A stretch of DNA of 52,565 bases, taken from contig CATJIF010000137.1 of assembly GCA_949740445.1 (NCBI GenBank), positions 1-52,565 of the forward strand, in the 5' to 3' direction. Source of the DNA: an uncultured Peptostreptococcaceae bacterium (GTDB lineage Bacteria; Bacillota; Clostridia; Peptostreptococcales; Anaerovoracaceae). A model generated the notes under the pieces. It made no database searches, was not told where the DNA came from, and saw only the letters and a list, made by a program, of their open reading frames with translations. The first letter of the stretch is position 1. Each line of letters opens with the position of its first letter. Positions 7,985 to 16,759 of the stretch are shown piece by piece. The position numbers were made by a program, and so were the translations under genes.

Positions 7985-9561
7985 TCGTCTTTTCCTCCCT
8001 TTCGCAAAACGTGCCCGGCCCTTGCACTGGTATGTACGCCATCCTGCGCCGTCAATGTGCCGTTTACATACACCCTGTGAATCCCCTGGCAGGCTTGCTT
8101 TGGCTGATGAAAGCTGGGGGTATCGCAGATGGCATTAAAATCGAACAGCACCAGGTCTGCCCACATGCCTTCGCGAATCAGTCCGCGGTTTTGCAGGCCA
8201 AGGCGTGCTGCCGGAAGCCCGGTCATCTTGTACACGGCGGTTTCCAGAGAAAACAGCTGGCGCTCCCTGCAATACTTGGACAACACCCTCGGGAACGTGC
8301 CGTACCAGCGGGGATGCGGCTGTCCGGGATATTGCAGAGATACGGCATTTCCATCGGAACCGATCATCGTAAAAGGCTGCGACATAATGTACTCGATATC
8401 TTCTTCGCACATGCCGTAGTTGACCTCGTTTACCCTGCCCTTTTCTTCTAAAATCAGGTCAAAGCAGGCATCCGCGGCATCGACACCGCGCAGAGCGGCG
8501 ATTTCCTCGATGGACTTGCCGACGATGCCCTGGTTTTTCTCGCTGGCAGCATAAGATACGTAGATGTCGCCCCAGCGCCCCACGTGGCTGGCGTTGCTTT
8601 CTTCCTTCATCCTCTGGCGGATTTCCGGAGTCTGAAGCCGCTTCATCAGCGCTTCTACCCCGCCCTCGAAAGCCCACAGCGGTACGTTGCTGTCCAGCGT
8701 GGTGGAAGATGCCCGGTATGGATACTGGTCTGCCGTAACATCCAGCCCTTGGGCGCGGGCCTGCTGAATCATGGCAATCGTCGTTTTGCAGTGGATGTGC
8801 CATCCGCTTTTTCTCGTTATCTTGTGATGCGCCACCTGCAGCGGGGCTCCCGACCAGCGGGCGATTTCAAGGGCTTCGGAAAGCGCCTCCACAACGCCGT
8901 CGCCTTCGTCGCGCATATGCGTTTCGTAAAAGGCGCCAAAGGGAACCAGCTCCTTCGACAGCTCCGCAAGCTCATCCACATCGGAATAGCAGCCGGGCGG
9001 ATAAATCAGGCCGCTGGACATGCAGAAGGCTCCGTCTGCCAGCGATTGGCGCAGGATCTGCTTCATGGCCGAAAGCTCCTGCTCTGTAGCCTTGCGCGCC
9101 GCGAAACCCATAGCGGCAAGCCGGATGGTTCCGTGGCCTACGGCGGTTCCGAAATTGACGCTGGGATGCTGCTGTTCCAGTTGATCGAGATATTCGCCGA
9201 CGGTTTCCCAGTCATAAGGCAAATCGCCCACGTAATCCCGCAGCTGCCGCTTCTTTTCCGGATCGCGGCTGACCGGCGCTACAGAAAGGCCGCAGTCCCC
9301 GCCGATTTCCGTCGTCACTCCCTGCAAAATGCGGCTTTCTGCCTGCAAATACTGCGGAAGGGTCGTATCGCTGTGAGAGTGGATATCAATAAAGCCCGGC
9401 GACAGATAGCAGTCGTTTCCATCCACGGTTTCCTTTGCTAAAAGCCCTGAAACAGCGCCTACCTTTTGGATTTTCCCATCCTTTATAGCGACGCCGCCCC
9501 GAAACCATGGCGCGGATGTTCCATCCAGGATTCTTACATTTGTGATAATTAAATCGTACAT
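7981..9561 (-). CDS. N-acyl-D-amino-acid deacylase family amidohydrolase
   Basis: 526 residues, RBS GGAGG just upstream. Amidohydrolase-superfamily protein of the D-aminoacylase type, which releases D-amino acids from N-acyl derivatives in the cytoplasm. Metal-site motifs match that group: HSHSD at 61-65, a cysteine in GGDCG, H in ETHMRDEGD, H in AHHK and D in IGSDGN. The N-terminal beta-sandwich part begins LIITNVRILDG and the C-terminus returns to it (GMWADLVLFD). Its start overlaps the HAD gene by 13 bases and its stop overlaps the following hydrolase. Substrate (D-amino acid type, or D-glutamate/D-aspartate) cannot be told from sequence. Confidence 0.9.
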   Translation of the reverse strand: MYDLIITNVRILDGTSAPWFRGGVAIKDGKIQKVGAVSGLLAKETVDGNDCYLSPGFIDIHSHSDTTLPQYLQAESRILQGVTTEIGGDCGLSVAPVSRDPEKKRQLRDYVGDLPYDWETVGEYLDQLEQQHPSVNFGTAVGHGTIRLAAMGFAARKATEQELSAMKQILRQSLADGAFCMSSGLIYPPGCYSDVDELAELSKELVPFGAFYETHMRDEGDGVVEALSEALEIARWSGAPLQVAHHKITRKSGWHIHCKTTIAMIQQARAQGLDVTADQYPYRASSTTLDSNVPLWAFEGGVEALMKRLQTPEIRQRMKEESNASHVGRWGDIYVSYAASEKNQGIVGKSIEEIAALRGVDAADACFDLILEEKGRVNEVNYGMCEEDIEYIMSQPFTMIGSDGNAVSLQYPGQPHPRWYGTFPRVLSKYCRERQLFSLETAVYKMTGLPAARLGLQNRGLIREGMWADLVLFDFNAICDTPSFHQPKQACQGIHRVYVNGTLTAQDGVHTSARAGHVLRKGGKDE

Positions 9562-10244
9562 AGAGCCTCCTTCCCCCGTGATTTCAGGGACTGCTCTTCC
9601 AAATAAGCGATAACTTCGTTTAGAGACGGCAAAATGACAGCAGCCAAAGCCTCCATTTCCTGATCCGGCGCCACCAGATCGGGAACCATAATCGTGTGCA
9701 ATCCGGCACGGCTTGCGGAGCGAACACCGTTATAGGAATCCTCGATGGCAAAGCTGTTTGCAGGTAAAACGTTTAGAGCCTGACAGGCCATCAGATAAAT
9801 ATCCGGCTCCGGCTTGCTCTTTTTCAGCATATCCCCACAGGTCAGATGGTCGAACCTGGAGAGGAGGCCAGCAACGGAAAGCTCCCATTCCACGTTGCTT
9901 CGATTGGTGGATGAGGCGAGCCCGATCAGATACCCCTTCTCTTTCAGATAATCCAAAAGCGCAAGGAGCCCGGGCTTGATGCCAAGCCGCCCCTCTTCCA
10001 CCGCCTGGCGAAATAAGGCAGTCAACTCCCTCTGGCAGTCGTCATAGGGAAATTGCGGGCCGTAGCGTTCCAAAAAAATGGAGCGGGTCATGGTCGAATT
10101 CGTTCCGAGGCAGCGCCGGCAGGTCTCTTCAATGCCCTCGATCTTGCGCAGAGAAGCCACCTTCCGCCAGCTGTCGATCACCAGCTGTTCCGAATCGAAG
10201 ATCACGCCATCCATATCGAAAATCACAGCTCTTTTATTGTGCAT
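9549..10244 (-). CDS. HAD-superfamily hydrolase (beta-phosphoglucomutase-like)
   Basis: 231 residues from the ATG with AAAGGAGAT upstream; this start lies inside the end of ruvX (11-base overlap). Motif I is FDMDGVIFDSE (D-x-D nucleophile pair), motif II is the LASSTN serine, motif III the KSKPEPD lysine, motif IV IEDSYNG. The helical cap between motifs I and II is the subclass I type used by phosphoglycolate phosphatase and beta-phosphoglucomutase relatives. The substrate is unknown, probably a small phosphorylated metabolite. Confidence 0.88.
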   Translation of the reverse strand: MHNKRAVIFDMDGVIFDSEQLVIDSWRKVASLRKIEGIEETCRRCLGTNSTMTRSIFLERYGPQFPYDDCQRELTALFRQAVEEGRLGIKPGLLALLDYLKEKGYLIGLASSTNRSNVEWELSVAGLLSRFDHLTCGDMLKKSKPEPDIYLMACQALNVLPANSFAIEDSYNGVRSASRAGLHTIMVPDLVAPDQEMEALAAVILPSLNEVIAYLEEQSLKSRGKEALCTI

Positions 10245-10731
10245 CCGCAGTATCTCCTTTGCTTGTCTCCTGCTTCTCTCCGGCCGGCGGAGCTTTCTCC
10301 TGATTGTGGTACCAGTCCAGATAGCTCTGTAAAATAAGAACAGCTGCCTGCTTATCAATAACCTTTTTCCGGTCCTTTCTGCGCACATCGGCTTCGATGA
10401 GAACAGTCTCCGCTATCTTTGTCGTAAAGCGCTCATCCTGATAGACGATTTCAATATCTCCCATTCTTTCGCTGCGCATTTTATTGCTTAAAAGCTCCTG
10501 AAATTCCCTCACTTTCTGCGTCTGCGGGCTGTCTGTGCCGTTCAGCATGCGCGGAAGACCGATGACAACCCTGCTGCACTGGTATTCCCGAACCAAGGCG
10601 ATTACCCGATCCGCGTCTTTTCTGCGGCCGATGCGTTCGATGGTAGTAAGGCCCTGCGCCGTCATTAAAAGCGGATCAGTTACGGCAACGCCAATCGTGC
10701 GGTCGCCAACATCCAGCGAAATAAATCTCAT
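10234..10731 (-). CDS. ruvX: RuvX/YqgF putative Holliday junction resolvase / rRNA-processing nuclease
   Basis: 165 residues from the ATG preceded by AAAGGG; an upstream in-frame start adds 12 residues unlike the family. The RNase-H-like fold signature SLDVGDRTIGVAVTDP is at the N-terminus, and the VIGLPR and DERFTT motifs follow; D residues in these form the active site. The family is annotated as Holliday junction resolvase and in E. coli takes part in pre-16S rRNA maturation. The ireB-ruvX order after alaS is classic for Firmicutes, but here a strong terminator separates ireB from ruvX. Confidence 0.93.
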   Translation of the reverse strand: MRFISLDVGDRTIGVAVTDPLLMTAQGLTTIERIGRRKDADRVIALVREYQCSRVVIGLPRMLNGTDSPQTQKVREFQELLSNKMRSERMGDIEIVYQDERFTTKIAETVLIEADVRRKDRKKVIDKQAAVLILQSYLDWYHNQEKAPPAGEKQETSKGDTADAQ

Positions 10732-10870
10732 ATGGTTCCCTTTCTCTTTTGTTCTGTGAAACAGCATCGAAATGCGATGTTTCAGCCGCCGTTTGCAAGC
10801 TGAAAGGAATCGAAAAAGCTCGATTTAGTTTACAGAATATAATTATTGTATAGTTAGTAAGTGGCCTTTT

Positions 10871-10911
10871 ACGCAAAAAGCGGACACAATAGCTGAATGA
10901 TTGTGTCCGCT
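10871..10911 (-). terminator. Rho-independent terminator after ireB
   Basis: A 12-base perfect stem AGCGGACACAAT (10879-10890) / ATTGTGTCCGCT (10900-10911) with a 9-base loop, followed on the - strand by TTTTTGCG. It starts 7 bases past the ireB stop. ruvX must then have its own promoter in the AT-rich 10780-10870 stretch, where no clear -35/-10 pair stands out. Confidence 0.9.
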
Positions 10912-10917
10912 GATGTA

Positions 10918-11169
10918 TTATTTCTTTAAAAACGCCCGCAGCAGCTCTTCTACCAAATCGTCGCGTTCAATGCGGCGAATCAGGTTTCTGGCGTTATTAT
11001 GTCCTGTGATATAAGAAGGATCGCCGGATAAAATGTAGCCGACCATTTGATCGATTGCATTGTATCCACGTTCTTCGAGCGCATTGTACACCGTCCTCAG
11101 TATATCTTCAGTGGTCTGTTGGTCGTTTTTATCCAAACTGTTAAACAATATGGTTTGCCGGTTTTCCAT
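10918..11169 (-). CDS. ireB: IreB family regulatory phosphoprotein (UPF0297)
   Basis: 83 residues, full length. The sequence with [19 protein letters not shown] and [17 protein letters not shown] is the UPF0297/YrzL signature; the TTEDI threonines correspond to the residues phosphorylated by the PASTA kinase IreK in Enterococcus, where IreB modulates intrinsic cephalosporin resistance. RBS AGAGGTGAG lies upstream. It sits between alaS and ruvX, its standard place. Confidence 0.93.
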   Translation of the reverse strand: MENRQTILFNSLDKNDQQTTEDILRTVYNALEERGYNAIDQMVGYILSGDPSYITGHNNARNLIRRIERDDLVEELLRAFLKK

Positions 11170-11259
11170 CTTCTCACCTCTTTCCCCTGCATATTTACCT
11201 ACTTATCGCGGCTCTGGCTTCGCCTCACTGCGTTCGGCTTGCCCTCACCGGGTGTAAAC

Positions 11260-11289
11260 ATTATACCAAAGGAAAGAAGTTCGGCACAA
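11260..11289 (-). promoter_or_regulatory. Promoter of ireB (extended -10)
   Basis: On the - strand TTGTGC (11284-11289), an 18-base spacer and TATAAT (11260-11265), preceded by TGG as an extended -10. It gives a leader of about 85 bases before ireB. Confidence 0.75.
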
Positions 11290-11326
11290 GGGATTTACTC
11301 AGATTTAATAATGTTGTAACACAACC

Positions 11327-13948
11327 CTAAAGCAGGGTTTCCGCTACCGCAAAGGCCTCGGAAAGCTTGCTTTTGTCCTTGGCCCCAGCCTGGGCCATGT
11401 CGGCTTTTCCGCCGCCGCCGCCGCCGGCTGCCGCTGCGATTTTCTTTATCATTGCTCCTGCATGGTATCCGCGCTCCTGCAAATCATCTGTGAGAGAAAC
11501 CATCAATGTGATCTTTTCGCCGTTGACAGCGGCAAATACCATCGCAACGTTTTTCTCTTTTGCTTTGATTTCGTCGGACAGCCTGCGCAGATCAGCAATC
11601 TGCATGTCGTCGAACTGCTTTGTCAAAAGGCGGACACCGTTGATGCTCTTTGCAGACGCCAGCATGTCGTCTACGCCAGAGCCCATGGCTTTCAGCTTCA
11701 GCTGTTCCACTTCTCTGCGCAGGGCCTTTGCCTCCTCTGCGACAGCCTCTGCCTTTTGCAGCAGGTTGGATGGATTGGCCTTTAAAACTTCCGCAGTCCG
11801 GGCAATTGTCGCTTCTGCCTCGTGCAGATGGCTGAAAAGTGCGCGACCGGTAATGGCTTCAATGCGGCGAATGCCGGATGCCACACCGCTTTCCGACAGG
11901 ATTTTAAACGCGCCGATCTGGCCGGCGTTGGCTACGTGGGTTCCTCCGCAGAATTCCATGCTGTAATCGCCGATGGAAACCACGCGCACGCTGTCGCCAT
12001 ACTTTTCCTCGAAAAGGGCAACGGCCCCTGTTTTCTGCGCTTCGGAAAGCGTCATTTCCTGGCAGGCAACGGGCGTAAACTCTAAAATTTTTCCGTTAAC
12101 CTCTGCCTCGACGCGGGCCAGATCCTCCTTCGATACGGCCTCGAAATGGGTAAAATCAAAGCGCAGAAGATCTTCAGCAACGGAAGAGCCCGCCTGCTTT
12201 ATGTGATCGCCCAAAACGCGCTTCAGCGCTGCCTGCAGAAGATGGGTTGCCGTGTGGTTTCTGGCAACGCCGTTGCGATAATAGGGACAAACCTCGCAGC
12301 TTACTTCATCTCCTGTGCAAATAGAGCCCTGCTCCACCCTGGCCTTGTGGATAAACACGCCGCGGAATTTGCTGACCGCCTCGACCTGAAGCGAGACCTG
12401 CCCTGTTGTTATGGTTCCCACATCGCCGGTCTGCCCGCCGCCTTCGCCATAGAAGGCGGTCCGGTCTAAAATCAACTGGATTTCCTGCCCCTGTTCTGCT
12501 TTGGAACGCTGCGTGCCGTCGCTGAAAATGCCCAGCACGCGGGCCTGGCAGCTGAGAGATTCGTATCCGACAAACTGCGTCTGCGGATAGTCGCCGTACA
12601 GGGCAGCTCCGTCAGCCCATCCGGAGGAAGCTTCGGCCTTTCCTGCGGCCCGGGCCATATCCTTTTGCTGCTTCATCAGCGCAGCAAAGCCCTCTGCGTC
12701 GATGGTAAAGCCTTCCTCTGCTGCGATTTCCTCCGTCAGTTCCATGGGAAAGCCGAAGGTATCGTAAAGCTTGAACGCCTGCTCGCCGGACAGCTGCGTT
12801 CCGCCGTCTTTTTTCAGCTGGTCGATATATTTGGCGATGATGGCGCTGCCCTGGTCGATGGTAGCGCTGAATTTCGCTTCCTCTGCCATCAGGATCTTAT
12901 GGATGTAATCCGCCTTCTCGGAAAGCTCCGGATAGGCACCGGAAGATGTCTCGATGACCTTTGCGGATAAATCCGCAAGGAACGGCCCCTGGATGCCAAG
13001 AAGCTTTCCGTGGCGGGCCGCCCGGCGCAGAAGCCGGCGCAGGACGTAGCCGCGGCCTTCGTTTCCGGGCAGGATGCCGTCGCTTACCATAAAGGTAACC
13101 GAGCGGATATGGTCGGTGATAATCCGAATCGACACGTCGGTTTTCGCTTCGCCCAGGCGGTATTCCACGCCGGAAATGCGGACGACTTCGTCCAGTATAT
13201 AGCGGATCGTGTCGATATCGAAGATGGAATCCACGCCCTGCATAATGCAGGCCAGGCGTTCCAGCCCCATGCCCGTGTCGATGTTGGGATGGGCAAGCGG
13301 CGTATAGTTGCCCTCCTCGTCGCGGCTGAACTGGGTAAACACGTGGTTCCAGAATTCCAGATACCTGTCGCAGTCGCAGCCCGGCTTGCAGTCGGGCTTG
13401 CCGCAGCCGTATTCCTCCCCGCGGTCGAAGTAGATTTCCGAACAGGGGCCGCAGGGACCGATGCCGATCTCCCAGAAATTATCCTCCTTACCCAGGCGGA
13501 CGATGTGCTCCTCCGGAAGGCCGATGACATCGCGCCAGATGCGGAAGGCTTCGTCGTCGTCCTCGTAAATGGTAGCCCACACCCTGTCTGCAGGCATTTG
13601 CAGATGCTCCGTAATAAATTCCCAGCCCCAAATCAGCGACTGCTCTTTGAAGTAATCGCCGAAGGAAAAGCTTCCCAGCATTTCAAAAAACGTACCGTGG
13701 CGCGAGGTAATGCCCACGTTGTCGATGTCGCCGGTGCGGATGCACTTCTGGCAGGTGGTCATCCGCTGGCTGGGCGGCGTCTCGATGCCGGCAAAGTACG
13801 GCTTCATGGGAGCCATGCCAGAATTGATAAGCAAAAGGCTCTTATCCTTGTGGGGAATCAGCGGAAAGCTCCCTCTGGCGTAATGCTCCTTTGACTGATA
13901 GAAGGTTTTGAACATTTCCCTCAGTTCGTTTAGTCCAATGTGTTTCAT
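11327..13948 (-). CDS. alaS: Alanyl-tRNA synthetase
   Basis: 873 residues, usual length. Order: class II aminoacylation core (residues 1-240, with motif 1 near FFEMLGSFSFGDYF), tRNA-recognition helical part, editing domain with the zinc-type HTATHLL and CGGTHV motifs, and a C-terminal domain with a glycine-rich run close to KADMAQAG. It charges tRNA-Ala in the cytoplasm. RBS GGAGGATAA is placed correctly. Expression is controlled by a T-box leader directly upstream. The stop codon sits inside a small stem AACCCTGC.../...GGGTT, a weak terminator at best. Confidence 0.98.
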   Translation of the reverse strand: MKHIGLNELREMFKTFYQSKEHYARGSFPLIPHKDKSLLLINSGMAPMKPYFAGIETPPSQRMTTCQKCIRTGDIDNVGITSRHGTFFEMLGSFSFGDYFKEQSLIWGWEFITEHLQMPADRVWATIYEDDDEAFRIWRDVIGLPEEHIVRLGKEDNFWEIGIGPCGPCSEIYFDRGEEYGCGKPDCKPGCDCDRYLEFWNHVFTQFSRDEEGNYTPLAHPNIDTGMGLERLACIMQGVDSIFDIDTIRYILDEVVRISGVEYRLGEAKTDVSIRIITDHIRSVTFMVSDGILPGNEGRGYVLRRLLRRAARHGKLLGIQGPFLADLSAKVIETSSGAYPELSEKADYIHKILMAEEAKFSATIDQGSAIIAKYIDQLKKDGGTQLSGEQAFKLYDTFGFPMELTEEIAAEEGFTIDAEGFAALMKQQKDMARAAGKAEASSGWADGAALYGDYPQTQFVGYESLSCQARVLGIFSDGTQRSKAEQGQEIQLILDRTAFYGEGGGQTGDVGTITTGQVSLQVEAVSKFRGVFIHKARVEQGSICTGDEVSCEVCPYYRNGVARNHTATHLLQAALKRVLGDHIKQAGSSVAEDLLRFDFTHFEAVSKEDLARVEAEVNGKILEFTPVACQEMTLSEAQKTGAVALFEEKYGDSVRVVSIGDYSMEFCGGTHVANAGQIGAFKILSESGVASGIRRIEAITGRALFSHLHEAEATIARTAEVLKANPSNLLQKAEAVAEEAKALRREVEQLKLKAMGSGVDDMLASAKSINGVRLLTKQFDDMQIADLRRLSDEIKAKEKNVAMVFAAVNGEKITLMVSLTDDLQERGYHAGAMIKKIAAAAGGGGGGKADMAQAGAKDKSKLSEAFAVAETLL

Positions 13949-14127
13949 ACTCTGTTATCCTCCGTGTCTGTATTCTTCATTTTAAGATAAATCCAGGCGC
14001 ATCGCCGCACATCTGCATGTGTTCTGAAAAAAGCAACTAAAAATGCAGCTGTGCAGCAAATCGCATATGCTTATAAAAATCTGTCCACCCGGGCCGGGAT
14101 GCGCATCGGATGCAGGCTCCGATACAC

Positions 14128-14410
14128 AAAAAAGCCCCATCCCATAGGGACGAGGCTCTGCCCGCGGTACCACCCTAATTCTTCGCAGCTGCCGTCGGCG
14201 CAAAAGGCCTGCGGCCCTGTTACACTGCGAAATCTCTTGGTCTGTCGGCTCGGAGGTGGCTTCGTTCGGCGCTTCGGAAGGGCTTCCACCATCCCCTTCT
14301 CTCTTGTTCGAAGCATGTCCGACCTACTCTTCCCCGTCGTTGCCGGCCTATTCTGTTGTCAGCTTCTGAAAAAGGCAGGGGTTGCCTACCCACCATCGGG
14401 TAAAATATCT
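14128..14410 (-). ncRNA. T-box riboswitch leader of alaS, alanine (GCC) specifier
   Basis: On the - strand the T-box sequence AGGGTGGTACCGCG lies at about 14164-14177, followed by a terminator hairpin GAGCCTCGTCCC / GGGATGGGGCT with TTTTTT at about 14128-14158. The Stem I features are present: a GGGGAAGAGTAGG segment, an AGAGA bulge-like segment, then GAA-GCC-ACCTCCGAG; GCC at 14258-14260 is in the specifier position and is an alanine codon. Uncharged tRNA-Ala pairing with both GCC and the T-box would stabilise the antiterminator. The transcript should start about 14410. Confidence 0.95.
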
Positions 14411-14416
14411 TGAGCT

Positions 14417-14446
14417 ATTATACTGCAAAATCCGCAAATCTGTCAA
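14417..14446 (-). promoter_or_regulatory. Sigma-A promoter of alaS
   Basis: Perfect hexamers on the - strand: TTGACA (14441-14446), an 18-base spacer, TATAAT (14417-14422). The TGA within the -35 box is the stop codon of the upstream gene (14443-14445). Confidence 0.93.
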
Positions 14447-16416
14447 GGTAAAATCGACCGTTTTTCGAAAACCGGCTCTTTTTCGAAAAGAGCGGCATTC
14501 CGGGCAGCTGTCGGAGATTTTGGAACGAAAAGCAACGGCTGCAACAACAGCTGCGTCTTTAGGCTCAGACGGCGCTCTGCCAGCGCCTGTACCTGCGGAA
14601 GGTGCGCTTGATACAGCGGCGGACAGCTGTGCTTCAGCTGAAACATCAATGTCAGCGCCGCCTGCAGCTGTTCTTCACAGGTGCCGGAAAGGAGCTTCGA
14701 AAGCGAATGGGACAGCAGCGGCTGCGGCTGGGCGGATAAAAGGCAGACGATGTGCCGGCGAAGGGATTCGCGCTTGCCGGACAGCTGTGCAAGAAGCAGC
14801 GGAATCTCATCCTCGCTCAGATGACAGCCGGACAGCTTTCTGAGGATAATCTCTTTATTGGCAGGGCTTCTATCTGTTAAATGCTGCAAAAGAAAGCGGC
14901 GGTCTTCCGGCCTGCGCCCTGGATCGGTCAGATACGCATAATACTTCCCTCTCTGCTCTGCCCCAAACAGCACAAACAGCTTGCCCAGCGCCGAAACCAT
15001 ATCGGCATTCAAATCGTAAAGCGCCAGGTTCATCATGCAGTTGATCAACGGTGCCGCTGATAAAACGCGGTCGAGCCAGGGAAACAGGCTGCCGGGAAAA
15101 TGCCGTTCTCCGTTCCCTATGCGCACAACCGCTTCATTTAAAATCGCAAACTGCTGCCTCCGCATCGCCTCGGATGCCGGAAGTCGCGGGTCTTTCTGCG
15201 GCTTTGCGGGAAGCTCCGCTGCCTGAAACAGCCCGTATTCCGACAGGCCGTGCGGCAAAAGATTGGGAAGCAGCCATGCCAAAAGCTCCAAGTCTTTCGA
15301 AGCAAAGAGCGGCACGGCCATCGCAAAGGGCAGCCGGTCGTACATCACATCGTTGATAAAATAGAGGCAGAGCAGCTTTTTTTCCTTTTCCGGCGATTGC
15401 AGCAGCGCTTTCAGCACCGCAGGCACACCGCTGATATCGCGCACCGCCTTCGACCAGAGGGCAAAGTAGGCTGTCAGTATATTTTCGCTTTGCATGCAGT
15501 CCCCGCATCGCTCTGGTTTTGCCAGAGCATTCAGCGAAAGTCTCAGACAAGTCAGCCTCGCATCCGGCGGCAGTCCATCGCAGTGAATGCCAAGAAATCC
15601 GCTTAGGGCGCTGGCGACAAACCCCAGGCGGTACAGCCCTTCCGAAGCGATGAGTTCCATAAACTGCACAAGCGTTTCGATGCTCCCCTCGTCGGCTGCC
15701 TCCAAAATGCTGAGGCGAAGCTTCTGCGGCGTCTCTTCGGATAAAAACCGCTGCTTTAGCAGCGCGATGGAGGGCTGATGGCCGCTGCGGATAATGCCCT
15801 GGATTATTTCTTTTGACAGCGCTACTTTAGAATCAGCTTCGCAGACAATTGCCTTCACAGCAGCGCATACCGGTTCTTCCTGCTGCGATAAAGCCAGAGC
15901 CAGGCGGTTTGCCAGATCAAATTCCGGCGGCACCTCCATCTCTTCTTCGCTCAGGCAATCCATAACGCTTAAAGAATAGCCACACGCGCAGATCCGCCGA
16001 TAAATGGCCGGAAGAAAGACACCGCGGATGTAATCTCCTGCCACAGAGGAGTGAAAGGCTCTGCGGAATACGGTTTCTGCGGTGATACCACGAAAGCGCA
16101 GAGAAAAGAGATTTTGCAGCTGAATCGCTTCATTTTCGCTAAAAACCAGCACTAAAGCTTCATTTAACGGCTTCATTTTTAAAAATTCATCTATTTTTTT
16201 GATTTCTGACAGCGATTTTTGATAGATTTCCTGCAGGGCATCTTCTACCTGCTCCTGGCGGTATTTCCTCTCATCCCAGCGGCAATGGGCCCGAAGAAAG
16301 AGAGCCTTTGCCAGCGCTGCCGCTGCATCCGATACAGAAACCTCCGCGTGCATGCAGCGCTGTTTCTGCACAGACAGCGCCTGTGCTGAGCGCTGCGGTT
16401 TTTTCTTTTTTGTCAT
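14443..16416 (-). CDS. DUF5724-like alpha-helical repeat protein
   Basis: 657 residues, RBS AAAGGAGAG. I do not recognise a clear function. It is nearly all helix, cytosolic, with no membrane segment. The stretch around residues 200-290 (EIIQGIIRSGHQ..., LRLSILEAADEGS, VASALSGFLGI) resembles the core of DUF5724, found in large proteins that also carry DUF4132; the second part looks like HEAT-type repeats. Known relatives are usually over 1000 residues, so this would be a short version; similarity is judged by eye. It has many lysines at the N-terminus (MTKKKKPQR). It lies between the YtxH-like gene and alaS, with its stop codon inside the alaS -35 box. Confidence 0.6.
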   Translation of the reverse strand: MTKKKKPQRSAQALSVQKQRCMHAEVSVSDAAAALAKALFLRAHCRWDERKYRQEQVEDALQEIYQKSLSEIKKIDEFLKMKPLNEALVLVFSENEAIQLQNLFSLRFRGITAETVFRRAFHSSVAGDYIRGVFLPAIYRRICACGYSLSVMDCLSEEEMEVPPEFDLANRLALALSQQEEPVCAAVKAIVCEADSKVALSKEIIQGIIRSGHQPSIALLKQRFLSEETPQKLRLSILEAADEGSIETLVQFMELIASEGLYRLGFVASALSGFLGIHCDGLPPDARLTCLRLSLNALAKPERCGDCMQSENILTAYFALWSKAVRDISGVPAVLKALLQSPEKEKKLLCLYFINDVMYDRLPFAMAVPLFASKDLELLAWLLPNLLPHGLSEYGLFQAAELPAKPQKDPRLPASEAMRRQQFAILNEAVVRIGNGERHFPGSLFPWLDRVLSAAPLINCMMNLALYDLNADMVSALGKLFVLFGAEQRGKYYAYLTDPGRRPEDRRFLLQHLTDRSPANKEIILRKLSGCHLSEDEIPLLLAQLSGKRESLRRHIVCLLSAQPQPLLSHSLSKLLSGTCEEQLQAALTLMFQLKHSCPPLYQAHLPQVQALAERRLSLKTQLLLQPLLFVPKSPTAARNAALFEKEPVFEKRSILP

Positions 16417-16490
16417 GTCCTCTCCTTTCTCAGCATCCCTTGCTTAAAGTATCTCCAGTATTTTCTATTTATATGCGAGACTTTCCCTGC

Positions 16491-16533
16491 ATTAAAATAC
16501 CGCAGCCCGGATCGAATTTCCTCCGGACTGCGG
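16491..16533 (-). terminator. Terminator after the YtxH-like gene
   Basis: Stem CCGCAGCCCGGA (16500-16511) / TCCGGACTGCGG (16522-16533), one G-U pair, 10-base loop, followed on the - strand by TATTTTAAT. It ends the iscS-iscU-mnmA-YtxH-like unit. Confidence 0.75.
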
Positions 16534-16573
16534 CATCTTCGCTATCCTGCTGCCGTTCTTCTTTTTGCTGTCG

Positions 16574-16759
16574 CTACATCGTCTCGCGCAGGCGGTCGCC
16601 TAAATCGCTGACCATATCGGAAAGCTCATCCACTGTGTGGTGCAGCCCTCGTTCCATCTTTCGCTGATACTGCGGCTTGCTGTTATTGTACAGATACATC
16701 CCGATAGCAGCTCCCGCAAGGCCCAGGCCGATGGCACAGTTCATTCCTCTGTTACGCAT
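16574..16759 (-). CDS. Small membrane-anchored YtxH-like protein
   Basis: 61 residues from the ATG with AAAGGATGG upstream; the longer frame to 16882 adds 41 residues with no family character. It has a glycine/alanine membrane segment (about 7-25, IGLGLAGAAIGMYLY) and a charged helical tail with VDELSDMVSDLGDRLRE, like YtxH general-stress proteins. The SD lies in one arm of a 14-base inverted repeat (see 16760-16897). Confidence 0.65.
   Translation of the reverse strand: MRNRGMNCAIGLGLAGAAIGMYLYNNSKPQYQRKMERGLHHTVDELSDMVSDLGDRLRETM

Noticed and set aside
8584-9441. 285-residue open frame on the + strand
   Set aside because: Antisense to the D-aminoacylase, whose motifs are unmistakable.
13010-13894. 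294-residue open frame on the + strand
   Set aside because: Antisense to alaS in a GC-rich gene; a shadow of AlaS codons.
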